A stretch of DNA of 64,000 nucleotides from Cunninghamia lanceolata (lineage: Eukaryota > Streptophyta > Pinopsida > Cupressales > Cupressaceae). Position 1 is the first letter of the stretch. Each line of letters starts with the position of its first letter. Positions 55,358-64,000 of the stretch are shown in pieces. Made by a program: the position numbers and the translations under genes. The notes below the pieces were generated by a model. It saw nothing but the letters and a program-made list of their open reading frames with translations. It had not been told where the DNA came from and ran no database searches. The DNA is taken from assembly GCA_027924645.1 (NCBI GenBank), contig BSBN01001225.1, positions 12,542,001 to 12,606,000 on the forward strand, read 5' to 3'.

Positions 55358-56509
55358 GACTTGGCCAAATATCGTTAGGTTTCCATTTCTAAATCATCAC
55401 ACCATTCTGAATGACTACATACTAAAAATTAGAAACATAAGTCTAGCCAACTTCAACACATTTATATTTTAATTCTAGGAGATCAAGGAATTTCACACAA
55501 AGAGGGCTATGTTGGTCTCACACACCATCTGAAAAAATAGCAAGATCACCCTTCCCAACAATCTAGAAAAGGCTATATTTAATCATACTACTACCCAATT
55601 TCATTATTTTCCATATTTGAGAACCCCTGACAAGAATCGACATCCTAGGGATGAAAGAATGATTCTCCAGATTTAAGTACTTGATCTTAAGGATTCTCCC
55701 CCATATAACCTATTCCTCCACACAACATCTCCAATATAATTTGGTAGCAAGATTTATATTATTAAGGAAGGAAGATCTCATAACTAAACAACCTCTCTCT
55801 TTAGTTTGACAAATCTTATCCTAATTAACCAAATGCCATTTCTCTTTCTCTAAATTTCCTTCCCAAAGAGACTTTTGCATCTTACAGTCCAAATCATGAA
55901 GAATGCCTTTTGGATCCACAAGAGTCATAAATCTATAACTCGAGAGAGTTTGAATCATAGCTTTAATAATGACTATACAACCAACCAAAGAGAGGTATCT
56001 ATGCATCCAATGACTAATATGACGCTAAACAGAATCCAGCATAACATTGTAGTCATTTTTTCCAAGGTAAGTAGGATAAATAGGGATAACTAAATAAATT
56101 TAAAATGAGGAGAAGCAACGTGGAAATTAAGAATATTAGCAATCTATTCCTAAATATGAGGATCTATATGGAAAAAGAAAACTTGAGACTTCTATTCATT
56201 CAAAAATTAACTAGACACACTAATATAAATGTCAAGAGCTCGCCTAAGAGTAATAGCTTCCTCAAGAGTGGCCTTGCCCATAAAACAAGTGTCATCCATA
56301 AAATAAAGATGAGAAAGTGGATCCATACCTTGTACAATGTGAAAGCCAGAACACTTAAGGTGTTTTAAAAACCTGCCAAGTCCTTCTACTAGAATAAGAA
56401 AGAGATATGGAGATAGAGGATCACCTTGACATAGACCCCCTTCAAAATAAAAAATAGTAAAAGGAGAACCATTTATAATCATAGAAAAGGAAGGAGAGGT
56501 ACAACATTC
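55358..56509 (-). pseudogene. LINE reverse transcriptase, catalytic part and thumb region
   Basis: On the minus strand: FEGGLCQGDPLSPYLFLILV (about 56380-56440), HLYFMDDTCFMG (catalytic [FY]xDD as FMDD, about 56270-56310), then after a gap SLVGCIVIIKAMIQTL (about 55950-55995) and LWEGNLEKEKWHLVN. These are the standard non-LTR reverse transcriptase blocks. Solo LTR H interrupts it upstream at 56509. Confidence 0.88.
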
Positions 56510-56640
56510 TGTTAGCACAGTAAAAATTTGAAATTTTTACTATCTCCTTACCCCATCATATTTGAATAAATCCTGAAGAAAAAATTTTATCTCACAAGGT
56601 GTCTATGGATGAGCAGTGCCAAATTTCATCAAAGACAATC

Positions 56641-57450
56641 CATCGGCAAGAGGTTGTGTTGCTTTCACCGATACATAAGGAATCATTTGAAAACAACCAT
56701 CGGCGTGAGAATAGAGATCGGAAGAAGAATTATGGAAGTCACCGATGGAGTAAGTAATACCGATGACCTTACATCGGCAAGAGAGGCAAGTGGTCATACC
56801 GATCGGTATGACAGATATCTATCGGATGATTTTTTAAAAAGTTGCCCCGACGGTATATATCATATCGATGAAGCATTTCGGCAAGAGTTTCACCGAACAT
56901 CCTGCGGGGGTAACGAAGCAAATAGCCATTGGCGAGAGGTAAACTATCGGGATAGGAAACAAGTAAGCCTCCGATGATTAAGAGTCTTGGCGATAAGAAA
57001 GCTTTCGGCGAGACTCACAGCGATACACATACCTATCGGGATAACTCAGTATATCGGGACAAGGGAATTAGGTCTCGCCGATTTACAAGTCACGGCGATC
57101 AAAAGGCATCGGTGACACTTTAACATACTCTGTCCGATGAAGGATATGAAAAGGGCCATCGGGGAGATGATTTGGATCGGGATATCTTGAAAAAACTATC
57201 CCGATAGAACATGTCATTCCGATAAGAATAAAACTTATACTTGTTGATACTCTAGCGGCGAGACAATAGCAAAGTCATCCCGATCCAAGGTAAAAATGAC
57301 TATCGGTGAGACAACAAAGATCGGGGGAACACAGTTATACTATCCCGATAGTATTAATCACTCCAATAAAATCATATCGGTGGGACTCGCTATATCGCAG
57401 AGAGATCTAAAACCCTTGGCGATGAAGGAAGTCATGCCGATGGTCGCGCC
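56641..57450. repeat. ATCGG/CCGAT word array in solo LTR H
   Basis: 27 intact ATCGG or CCGAT words counted in about 810 bases, in both orientations, often as ATCGGCRAGA or ATCGGGATA. Random sequence of this length would hold one or two. Spacing is irregular (10-60 bases), so it is not a tandem repeat. Confidence 0.88.
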
Positions 57451-57692
57451 CACTTAAGGTATGACATTACATAGCGTCGGGAAAACAATTGGAGGAAATG
57501 GTCACCCTTGATATAATCACCAGGAGCGCAGTTGATCTTACTGATTCTCACCGTGAGCAGGAGTATTTAGATCATCTGGCAAAAGTCTATTTATGGCTAA
57601 ATAGAGCCTAATTAAGCTTATGTAATTATTGTTTATGTTGGTTAAATTCCCAAGAGACTTATTGAAGAGTTGTATCTCTTCATGAAAATATC

Positions 57693-57700
57693 TATATAAG
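57693..57700 (+). promoter_or_regulatory. TATA box of solo LTR H
   Basis: TATATAAG, about 240 bases downstream of the last ATCGG-type word. Confidence 0.55.
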
Positions 57701-58685
57701 TTTAAACAATCGATGCTGAAAAATCATCAGCAGTTGAGAATATTTATATATACATAACATACAATATTCCAAAATGACTATGTTGCTTATTTTATTTGAA
57801 GAAGAAGTTTGAAGTTCTCTGATTCAGTATTTCTACTTTGGTATCAGTTATTTGTTGAAATTATTCAATTGTGTGGCTGTCTCCATTTCTGCATTTCCCT
57901 GTTATTCAGATTAAGATATCAAGTATATATTTAATCTGTCAGTACACATTTGCTGTATCTGTGTGATTAATTTGGTTGGTGTCCATCTAAGGAATTAAAC
58001 CCTTCTGATTTATTCACAGTAGCCTAGAAGTAGTAAGTTGGGATTACTAAGTAGAGCCATATAATCAGGATTGACATACTGTCTCCAGTAAAATATTATC
58101 TGTTAATCTTTTCCATTCATTTCATTTGGTTCCTTCAAGTAAGGATTAAAATACCTTCTGGTGAATTATAAGATATCTAATTTTATTTGGTTGGATTATC
58201 AAGAAGAGTCTGTCAGTCATTTACTTGCACATTTATACAAGCTATAAACCAGAACTGTGCCAAATATCTAGAATTATTACCATTAAGAAACTACTGTTCT
58301 TAGCCCTTCAAATTGACTCTATTACCCAACAAGGCACTAGTCTCATTCAACTCATTAATTAAAATATTTTTACCTTGATATTGCTTATACAATTTCTGCA
58401 AATCACTTATTAAACATTACACATAGAATTAATTAGTCAGTCGTTTCATCTATTTTACATCCTATGCCATTGTAAATAGATATAGTTATTCAACTCATTC
58501 ACACTCAGATTGCTTTAGTATTCCAAGGTTCACCCACCTAGGTGTAGCAGGACCTAAAGTGTAGGAAATCATCAAACCGTGAAGGTTGATTTCGTCAAGT
58601 TAGTTCAAAAACGTTGCAAATCCAAACATAGAGCCTGGCATCCTCTTAGGATTTGCAACCTGCATTTTTGAGGCCTAACACATTC

Positions 58686-59427
58686 CATGACCCATTGAAT
58701 CTAATTATCATCAAAACTAAATGCCCATAAGATATTTTCCAGAAATTTCTAGCAAACCCTGTCATAAGCCTTAGAAAGATCAAGATTCATGAACATACAA
58801 CTTTTCTTGCTAACATGCATAGATTGAATAGCTTCATGGATAATAACAATATCGTCAATGATTTGGTGACCTTGAACAAACCCCTATTCTAGATAAATGA
58901 TAGAAAGAAGGAACCATTTCAACCTCTTAGCAATAGTTTAAAAAAATCTTATGTATAGTATTACAAAGAGCTATGAATTGAACATCATTTAAAAAATTAA
59001 AAACATGATCTTTCTTAGGAATCAAAGCTAGAAAATAGTTATTAAGAGATTTTAACATTTATTGTGAGGTGTACAGTTCTTTAGAAGCCTCCAAAATATC
59101 ATTTTTAACAATATACTAGAAAGCTTGAAATAGCTCAATAGGAAAACCATTCAGACTTGGAGTTTTATCTTTTTTCATCATAAAAACAACCTTCTCTAGT
59201 TCATCCATGGAAATAGGGCCATTGGAGAAGGAATTATCATGAGGGGATATAAGTTTAGGAATATAGTTCAAGATGATATGTCTATTATCAGTAGAAAAAT
59301 TAGAAGTGACTTTGAACAACTCACAAAAGTGAGAAACAGCCTCTAATTGGATATCTTGAATGGGTTCAATCCTAGACACGTCCTCTCTTTGAATATCCTT
59401 AAAAGCATTAACATATTTTAATGCCAT
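58686..59427 (-). pseudogene. LINE reverse transcriptase, N-terminal part
   Basis: The minus-strand frame 59427-59116 has LEKVVFMMKKDKTPSLNGFP, the KAPGPDGFP-type block that opens non-LTR reverse transcriptases, after an HFCELF segment. Downstream, about 58960-59030, lie LIPKKDHVFNF and a decayed FRPISLCN block (VQFIALCNTIHKI). Multiple stops follow before solo LTR H at 58685. Confidence 0.85.
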
Positions 59428-59829
59428 AATAGAGTGATGGGAAAAAGAATAATTTATGTCCCCTACCTGTAATGATTTAGCCTAAGATTTTTGTCACCAT
59501 ATGATTCCCTCTTGAAGCTCAATTATTTCTAATTCATTCTAAAGTTTAGAATGCAAAGATAAGAAATCATTACTTAGGCCTTGTTCCTAAATACAACCTT
59601 AGATCTCCACCAACCTAGACAAAATATTTCTTTATCTTTGTAGAATATTACCACATGAGGAAGAATTCAATTCTTTGAGTTTTTGTTTGACAAAACATAA
59701 TTTATAGAACAAAACATATAAAGTTGTACCATGATGAGGTTTTCCTTACGAAAAAATTTAATCTTTTCTTCTGGCTCATCTTCTTTTGACCACATGAGCT
59801 TAAATCTAAAAGGGGAATTTGAGGATTAA
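59428..59829 (-). other. LINE linker between endonuclease and reverse transcriptase
   Basis: Decayed coding sequence with no specific motif; Lys/Glu-rich fragments fit the usual linker of plant L1 ORF2. Confidence 0.5.
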
Positions 59830-60536
59830 AAGATCCTTTCTAATGCAAAGCTACGGGCCAATGATCTGAGCCCACATTATCCAAAATGGAAGAAGTAAGA
59901 TGAAGGCATTGAGAAGGCCAAGAATCACTAACCAAAAATCTATCCAAACATTCTACAATGAAATACTTCTAATTCTCCAATTGTTCTAAGCAAAAGAACC
60001 ATTTCTAGGAGGGATATCCATAACTAAAGTTGATTAATGTTCTAAAGAAGAAGACTAGCCTAAGGGAGGATAAGAAGTCCACATTTTTTTTCACTAAGGG
60101 ATAGAAGATAATTTAAGTCACCTCCAATAATCCAAGGATGATCTTGAGAAGATCCTCTATGAATTTGTAGATTATCCTAGAGTTTAACCTTACCTTGAAG
60201 ATCTTGGGGAGCATAACAATTAGTAATTAGGACACTAAGATTGCTAGATGTGAGAACCACTTCTAAAGAGAGACCACCATTGTAGCTTAAGAAATTTTTT
60301 GGAGAAAAATATCTGGAATACCAATCACACATAAGATCACTAGCTAGACCAAGGGTAGAAATAGTAATACTTTCCCAATTTCTACCAATGTTGCAACCAA
60401 AATTTTATGCAAATTATTTGGGAAGCTTAGTTTCCTAAATTAACAACATAAAAGGGCTATGATCTTTAATCATTCTTCTAACAACATTTTGTTTGGGTTT
60501 GCTTCTAAGCCTTCTTACATTCTAAGAAATAATCAT
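59830..60536 (-). pseudogene. LINE AP-type endonuclease
   Basis: On the minus strand an ATG at 60534-60536 begins MIISQNVRRLRS-like sequence, then an ETKLP block (about 60425-60440), GGDLNYLL (about 60100-60130) and GSDHWPVAL (about 59838-59868). These match the catalytic N, E, D and SDH motifs of L1 endonucleases. Several stops interrupt it. The enzyme would nick target DNA to prime reverse transcription. Confidence 0.85.
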
Positions 60537-60922
60537 GACTATTAAGATCTTTAGTTTCCTAAATTAACAACATAAACGGGTTAAGATATTTAATTGTTTA
60601 TATTTGTTAATATACAATTTCTTATCTTCACTTATTTTTGCAAAAAAGTGTTCTTGAAAAGTATAACATTTCCAACACACCTTGCATCATGAAGCTTGAT
60701 CATTTCTTAAGTTTTGAATACCTCATACACATGGACATTACTAGTGATGGGCAACAATGATTGTTATGTTCTCCATTCATTGTAGTTGTCATGCTTCCTA
60801 TTATTAGATATGCATGTCTTACAAAGAAACTTGACAAATAATTGTAGGTAGAGACATCTAATTTTTCCATTCATTTCACATTGACATGTCTTTTTAAATC
60901 AATATTTATTTCTAAAGAGATC
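60537..60922. other. AT-rich stretch upstream of the LINE endonuclease
   Basis: No coding motif seen. It may be LINE leader or older flanking DNA. Confidence 0.35.
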
Positions 60923-61867
60923 TATTGGTTTTTGCTTCTGAATCAGCATTAGGGTTTGCCAGTTCTAATGCATAGGTAGATTTAGCCAACTGAATACAGG
61001 AGGTTGCGTGAGCTCCTCCCCTTCACTTCTGGTTCTGCCGCACTAAGGGGGGTGTCCCTATTTGATAAAAGTATAACCTTGACTAGCTCAATGATAGAAG
61101 GATTTAACTTGACGGCAACAGGCAGAATACTCTCATGTATGGACCAAGATTTGTGTAACAAATCACAAGGTTGGCAACATTCTTGGACATAATGTCTGGT
61201 TAGGTATGAGATCATGCAGAGGTTCCTAATCCTAATCCTACAACTAACAGGTGGAAGTGATGAGATGGGTTGAAATGGTGTTTGGAGTGATGGGACTTTC
61301 CTAGACCCATTAAACAGACAAATTCCCAAACCAGTGCCTTATCTGGGCAGCAGAGTCATATCTAAGACTGTAAATGTCTCCCCATGACAACATAAATTCA
61401 TATCCAGAGGACCTAAGAATAATGCTACTGCCTAACAGCAACATGTCCAAGAAAGAGTATCATTAATGATCATGCTTAACAAATCCTATGATGCAATCTA
61501 TTTCCCTTTGTATCTGATCAAAAGCCTATTTAACCACTCCTTGAGCAGACGCAATAAATCAGACACACAGTATGCATACACTGAAAAACTTGGAAGTCCT
61601 TGACAACCTTGTTTGAAAGGAAAACAAATGACATACAGGAGATAATCAGAAACAATACACACACAGGTGTTTTTTATTTAAAATCAATCTGCATAGAAGG
61701 TCATCACAGAGAAAATCATCATTTACAATCCAAGATAGATTAGTACACCAGACTAAGGACCGAGTCTGTAGCAAAAAATGCCTTTCAAAATGTGAACACC
61801 TTATGTTCAGAGTCAGAGCCGAAAGCCCAAAAAACCTCCAACCTCTAAAAAGTAACACAGCCAAAAC

Positions 61868-61876
61868 CATTTATAC
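61868..61876 (-). promoter_or_regulatory. TATA box of solo LTR G2
   Basis: Minus-strand GTATAAATG, downstream (in LTR direction) of both word arrays. Confidence 0.5.
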
Positions 61877-62359
61877 AGAACCATGTACATTTAGCAATTA
61901 ATTACATGGCCAGAAGTCAAAAATTTGCCAGATACATCCATCAGAGGGAATGGCGCTTAGAAGCCATCAATGCAGCAGACAAGGGAGGCCTCGAGCCTTG
62001 CGCCGCCATCAGGAAGTCTTCACTCAAAAATCGGGCAACCTGATCATGTGTACCATCGCCCATACCCCCGCTACAGTCGCCATTGATGGCTCAACCACCC
62101 GCGGCCTACCTGGAAACTGTCGCTGTGTTCAAATGGAAGTTTCCCGCCAAAACATTTTTACCACAGGTTCAAAAAAATGTAGGAAGAATAGTCCCACATG
62201 CATGCTGCCGAGACCACTTCATTAGTTTAAAAATGGGGCCGCATACATACCAAGTGTCGAGCGCTTTTGCCGCGCTCGACACACATGCCCTCGCCAAAAG
62301 CCCATCGCCAAGACTAACACCATCGAACCGCCCCAAAAATCTCTCACCGAGCTCAATAG

Positions 62360-62890
62360 TCTAGCCGATATAACTTGCTTCGCATTCCCCTTCATCGGCC
62401 AGAGATAGACCATCGGGCCAACCTTCCAAACCTTCGCCGATCTACCAAGTTACGCTGACAACACCCTCGCTTCCTATCTCCGTCGGTGAAACCAACTCTA
62501 TCGACACAACAAGAATTGCCCTCGCTGACACAGTCGATCACCCCGATACACAATCCTTCGGCGAGACACATGCCGATGACACCCCATCAGCCACACCTCC
62601 CATTGTCGGCACAACCCAAAACACTTCAACCGACAATACAACTCTCGCCGATGACCACTCCAAATCCTCATCGGCCTAACACTACCCCATCGGCGGACCC
62701 TCCAACTGCTAGCCCGATATGCAATCTTACTCCGATGGCATTCCCCATCGGGCAAACTCCTTACATCGGCGGCCCAAAAATTTGCTTCGCCGATAGCCAA
62801 ACACACGCTGATGGACATACATCGGCCAGACCAAAACAATCGGAGCACTCAAGAAATCTTTCACCGATGAGGCCGATCACTCCGATAAGA
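62360..62890. repeat. ATCGG/CCGAT word array in solo LTR G2
   Basis: 19 ATCGG or CCGAT words counted in about 530 bases, on both strands, many in the context TCGCCGAT or CATCGGCC. Overlapping open frames on both strands here (62486-62902 and 62498-62848) follow from the word composition and are not supported as genes. Confidence 0.85.
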
Positions 62891-62907
62891 CCAAAAACAT
62901 AAATCTT

Positions 62908-63161
62908 TGAACCATTGAACCCCGAACCAAAAGGGTTCAACACGAGGGTTCAACACGATGGTTCAAACATCAAAAATAATACTCCATAGGCAACAAAGCT
63001 TCGAACCATTGAACCTTGAACCAAAACAAAAAGGTTCAAGCGAGAGGTTCAACGATACAATATTTGTGCAAGGCAAATGCATAATGCGACCCGTTAGAAG
63101 AAAATTGAACCCTGAACCGCTGAACCGCTGAACTTAGAGAAAAAAGGGTTCAAGTTCAAAC
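62908..63161. repeat. GAACC/GGTTC word array in solo LTR G2
   Basis: About 15 GAACC or GGTTC words in 250 bases, arranged as groups of GAACC followed by groups of GGTTCAA. Each group can fold into a hairpin, for example 62908-62965. It adjoins the CCGAT array toward the U3 start. Confidence 0.82.
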
Positions 63162-63354
63162 CGAAATGTCGAAGACACAAAAACAAACCCATGCCGATGG
63201 AGAAAAGACGAAGACCCCTCCTCAAGAAATGAGATGCAGATGCTGAAAAACACTGAAGGGGTGCCAAAACTTAGAACCTTTTGGATATTTTGGGATGGTG
63301 CCTGCATGAAAATTGCTAAATTAACTGACAGTGAATTCAAGCACCAACAAGATT

Positions 63355-64000
63355 CAAATAATGTTCAGACATATTCCAAATATTTGGACAATTCTAGAAA
63401 TTTGAAAGAAGTATTTGTTTGAACATTATGTTGGAGCTTCTAAAAACTAACATTGATTTAGAAAATAGATGGCAAACCATTGCTTTAACATAGAGGGGTG
63501 AACTAGTATTATCTATTGATGTTTTGAAGTGATCTCAAGAAAATTAATTATTGTCAACTTTTTAACACACTGAAGTGAATTTTTATTGTCTATTGATGCC
63601 ATGAAGTGCTCTCAATAAAATTAGATATAGAGATTAAGGGGAAACCATTGTGCTTCCCATTATTACATTCTCATTACTTAGAAAGAAACTTGAAAAATGT
63701 TGTTATCAAAGATAACTAATTTTTCTATAGTGCACTCAATAAAAAGCAATTGAGAGCTCTATTCAAATGTGTTTCTATGTATACTATAAGCCTTGGGATG
63801 CATAAGAGTTTATATTTGAAAACTTTTAACCTTTATGCCAATTTAATGTAAATTTAACATTCAAAGGGACTTTTATTATTCTATATGAAATGAAATTTAC
63901 CCCAATTATTTTTATATGAAATGAAATTTACCCAATTATTTTTATTGAATAATATATTTTCAAAGAGTACTACTTATTTTTATATATTAAGTGTTACTTA
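63355..64000. other. AT-rich right end of the window
   Basis: No gene seen. A 75-bp-spaced pair with CTATTGATG and GAAGTG-TCTCAA lies at about 63510-63625, and a tandem pair of about 31 bases (TATATGAAATGAAATTTACC) lies at 63882-63944. Confidence 0.45.

Larger units (their letters stand above)
56510..58680 (+). mobile_element. Solo LTR H inserted in the LINE
   Basis: Starts TGTTAGCACAG, ends GGCCTAACA (inverted ends TGTTAG/CTAACA), flanked by perfect TSD cattc (56505-56509 and 58681-58685). It is 2171 bases without an internal region. It carries the densest ATCGG/CCGAT array in the window, followed by TATATAAG, so it is probably plus-oriented. Its ends differ from family G, so I treat it as a separate family. 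Confidence 0.92.
52200..60536 (-). mobile_element. Plant L1-type LINE, minus strand, interrupted by solo LTRs F2 and H
   Basis: Order on the minus strand: AP-type endonuclease (60536-59830), reverse transcriptase (59427-58686, then 56509-55820), C-terminal region with RNase H-like sequence (53789-52300). Removing the two LTRs and their TSDs leaves about 4.6 kb, a plausible ORF2 length. Stops and frameshifts are frequent, so it is inactive. I could not find the poly-A tail or the LINE target duplications; the 52200 limit is approximate. Confidence 0.85.
60923..63349 (-). mobile_element. Solo LTR G2 (family G)
   Basis: The right end AAGCACCAACA is identical to G1. The left end reads TATTGGTTTTT, taken as TGTTGGT with a G-to-A change. 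The flanks agatc (60918-60922) and agatt (63350-63354) are a TSD with one transition. Internal blocks shared with G1 include the GGGGGGTGTCCCTATT-like segment near 61050 and TTTCCCGCCAAAACA near 62140. The boundary is slightly less certain than for the other solo LTRs. Confidence 0.8.

Noticed and set aside
62486..62902. 138-codon plus-strand frame and 116-codon minus-strand frame in G2
   Set aside because: Both come from the CCGAT-rich composition of the array; Pro/Thr/His-rich without a domain.
62910..63060. tRNA gene or Pol III unit suggested by GGTTCAA words
   Set aside because: No cloverleaf, no A box at the right spacing and no acceptor stem; only B-box-like words.

Overview
The window looks like nuclear DNA of a large-genome seed plant; a gymnosperm such as a conifer is my guess, not something the sequence proves. 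I found no cellular protein gene, tRNA or rRNA. Nearly everything assignable is retrotransposon: Ty3/Gypsy elements of Tat type with very long LTRs, a chromodomain Gypsy element, a decayed Ty1/Copia element, a plant L1-type LINE and five solo LTRs. Boundaries were set by TG...CA ends plus 5-bp target-site duplications (TSDs) read directly from the sequence. The names A to H are local labels.

Layout. 1-8504: element A, a gag-only Tat-like element (5' LTR cut by the window edge, 3' LTR 7280-8504), with solo LTR F1 (1893-3359) inside its gag. 8505-9240: relic sequence. 9240-12512: minus-strand Copia element E, with LTR-like sequence to about 13030. 13858-15774: solo LTR G1. 16995-51336: minus-strand Tat-type element B (34.3 kb as it stands, about 12.7 kb of its own), flanked by ataac. 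B contains plus-strand chromovirus D (24109-30888, TSD gctct) between its protease and RNase H, and minus-strand element C (35083-49899, TSD tgtat) in its right LTR. C is 14.8 kb, has 3229-bp LTRs differing at about eight sites, and carries one open 2395-codon gag-pol frame. 52200-60536: minus-strand LINE, split by solo LTR F2 (53795-55352, TSD ttgtt) and solo LTR H (56510-58680, TSD cattc). 60923-63349: solo LTR G2. The rest is AT-rich and unassigned.

How the parts work. In B and C the order is gag, protease, extra RNase H, reverse transcriptase, native RNase H, integrase. The extra RNase H keeps its catalytic acids while the native one has lost them, so the extra domain probably does the RNA removal. 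C looks complete enough to have moved recently; A, B, D, E and the LINE are broken.

The most unusual signal is in the LTRs. Several unrelated LTR families carry dense arrays of short words on both strands: ATCGG/CCGAT (B, D, G1, G2, H and weakly C), TTGYATGT/ACATRCAA (B and D), ATCATGATG with four perfect TGACGTCA palindromes (C), and GAACC/GGTTC (G2). In B, C, G1, G2 and H the arrays lie just upstream of a TATA-like box; in D they lie downstream of it. The second notable signal is a zinc-knuckle-like motif present three times in the C polyprotein, two of them in the linker between protease and RNase H.
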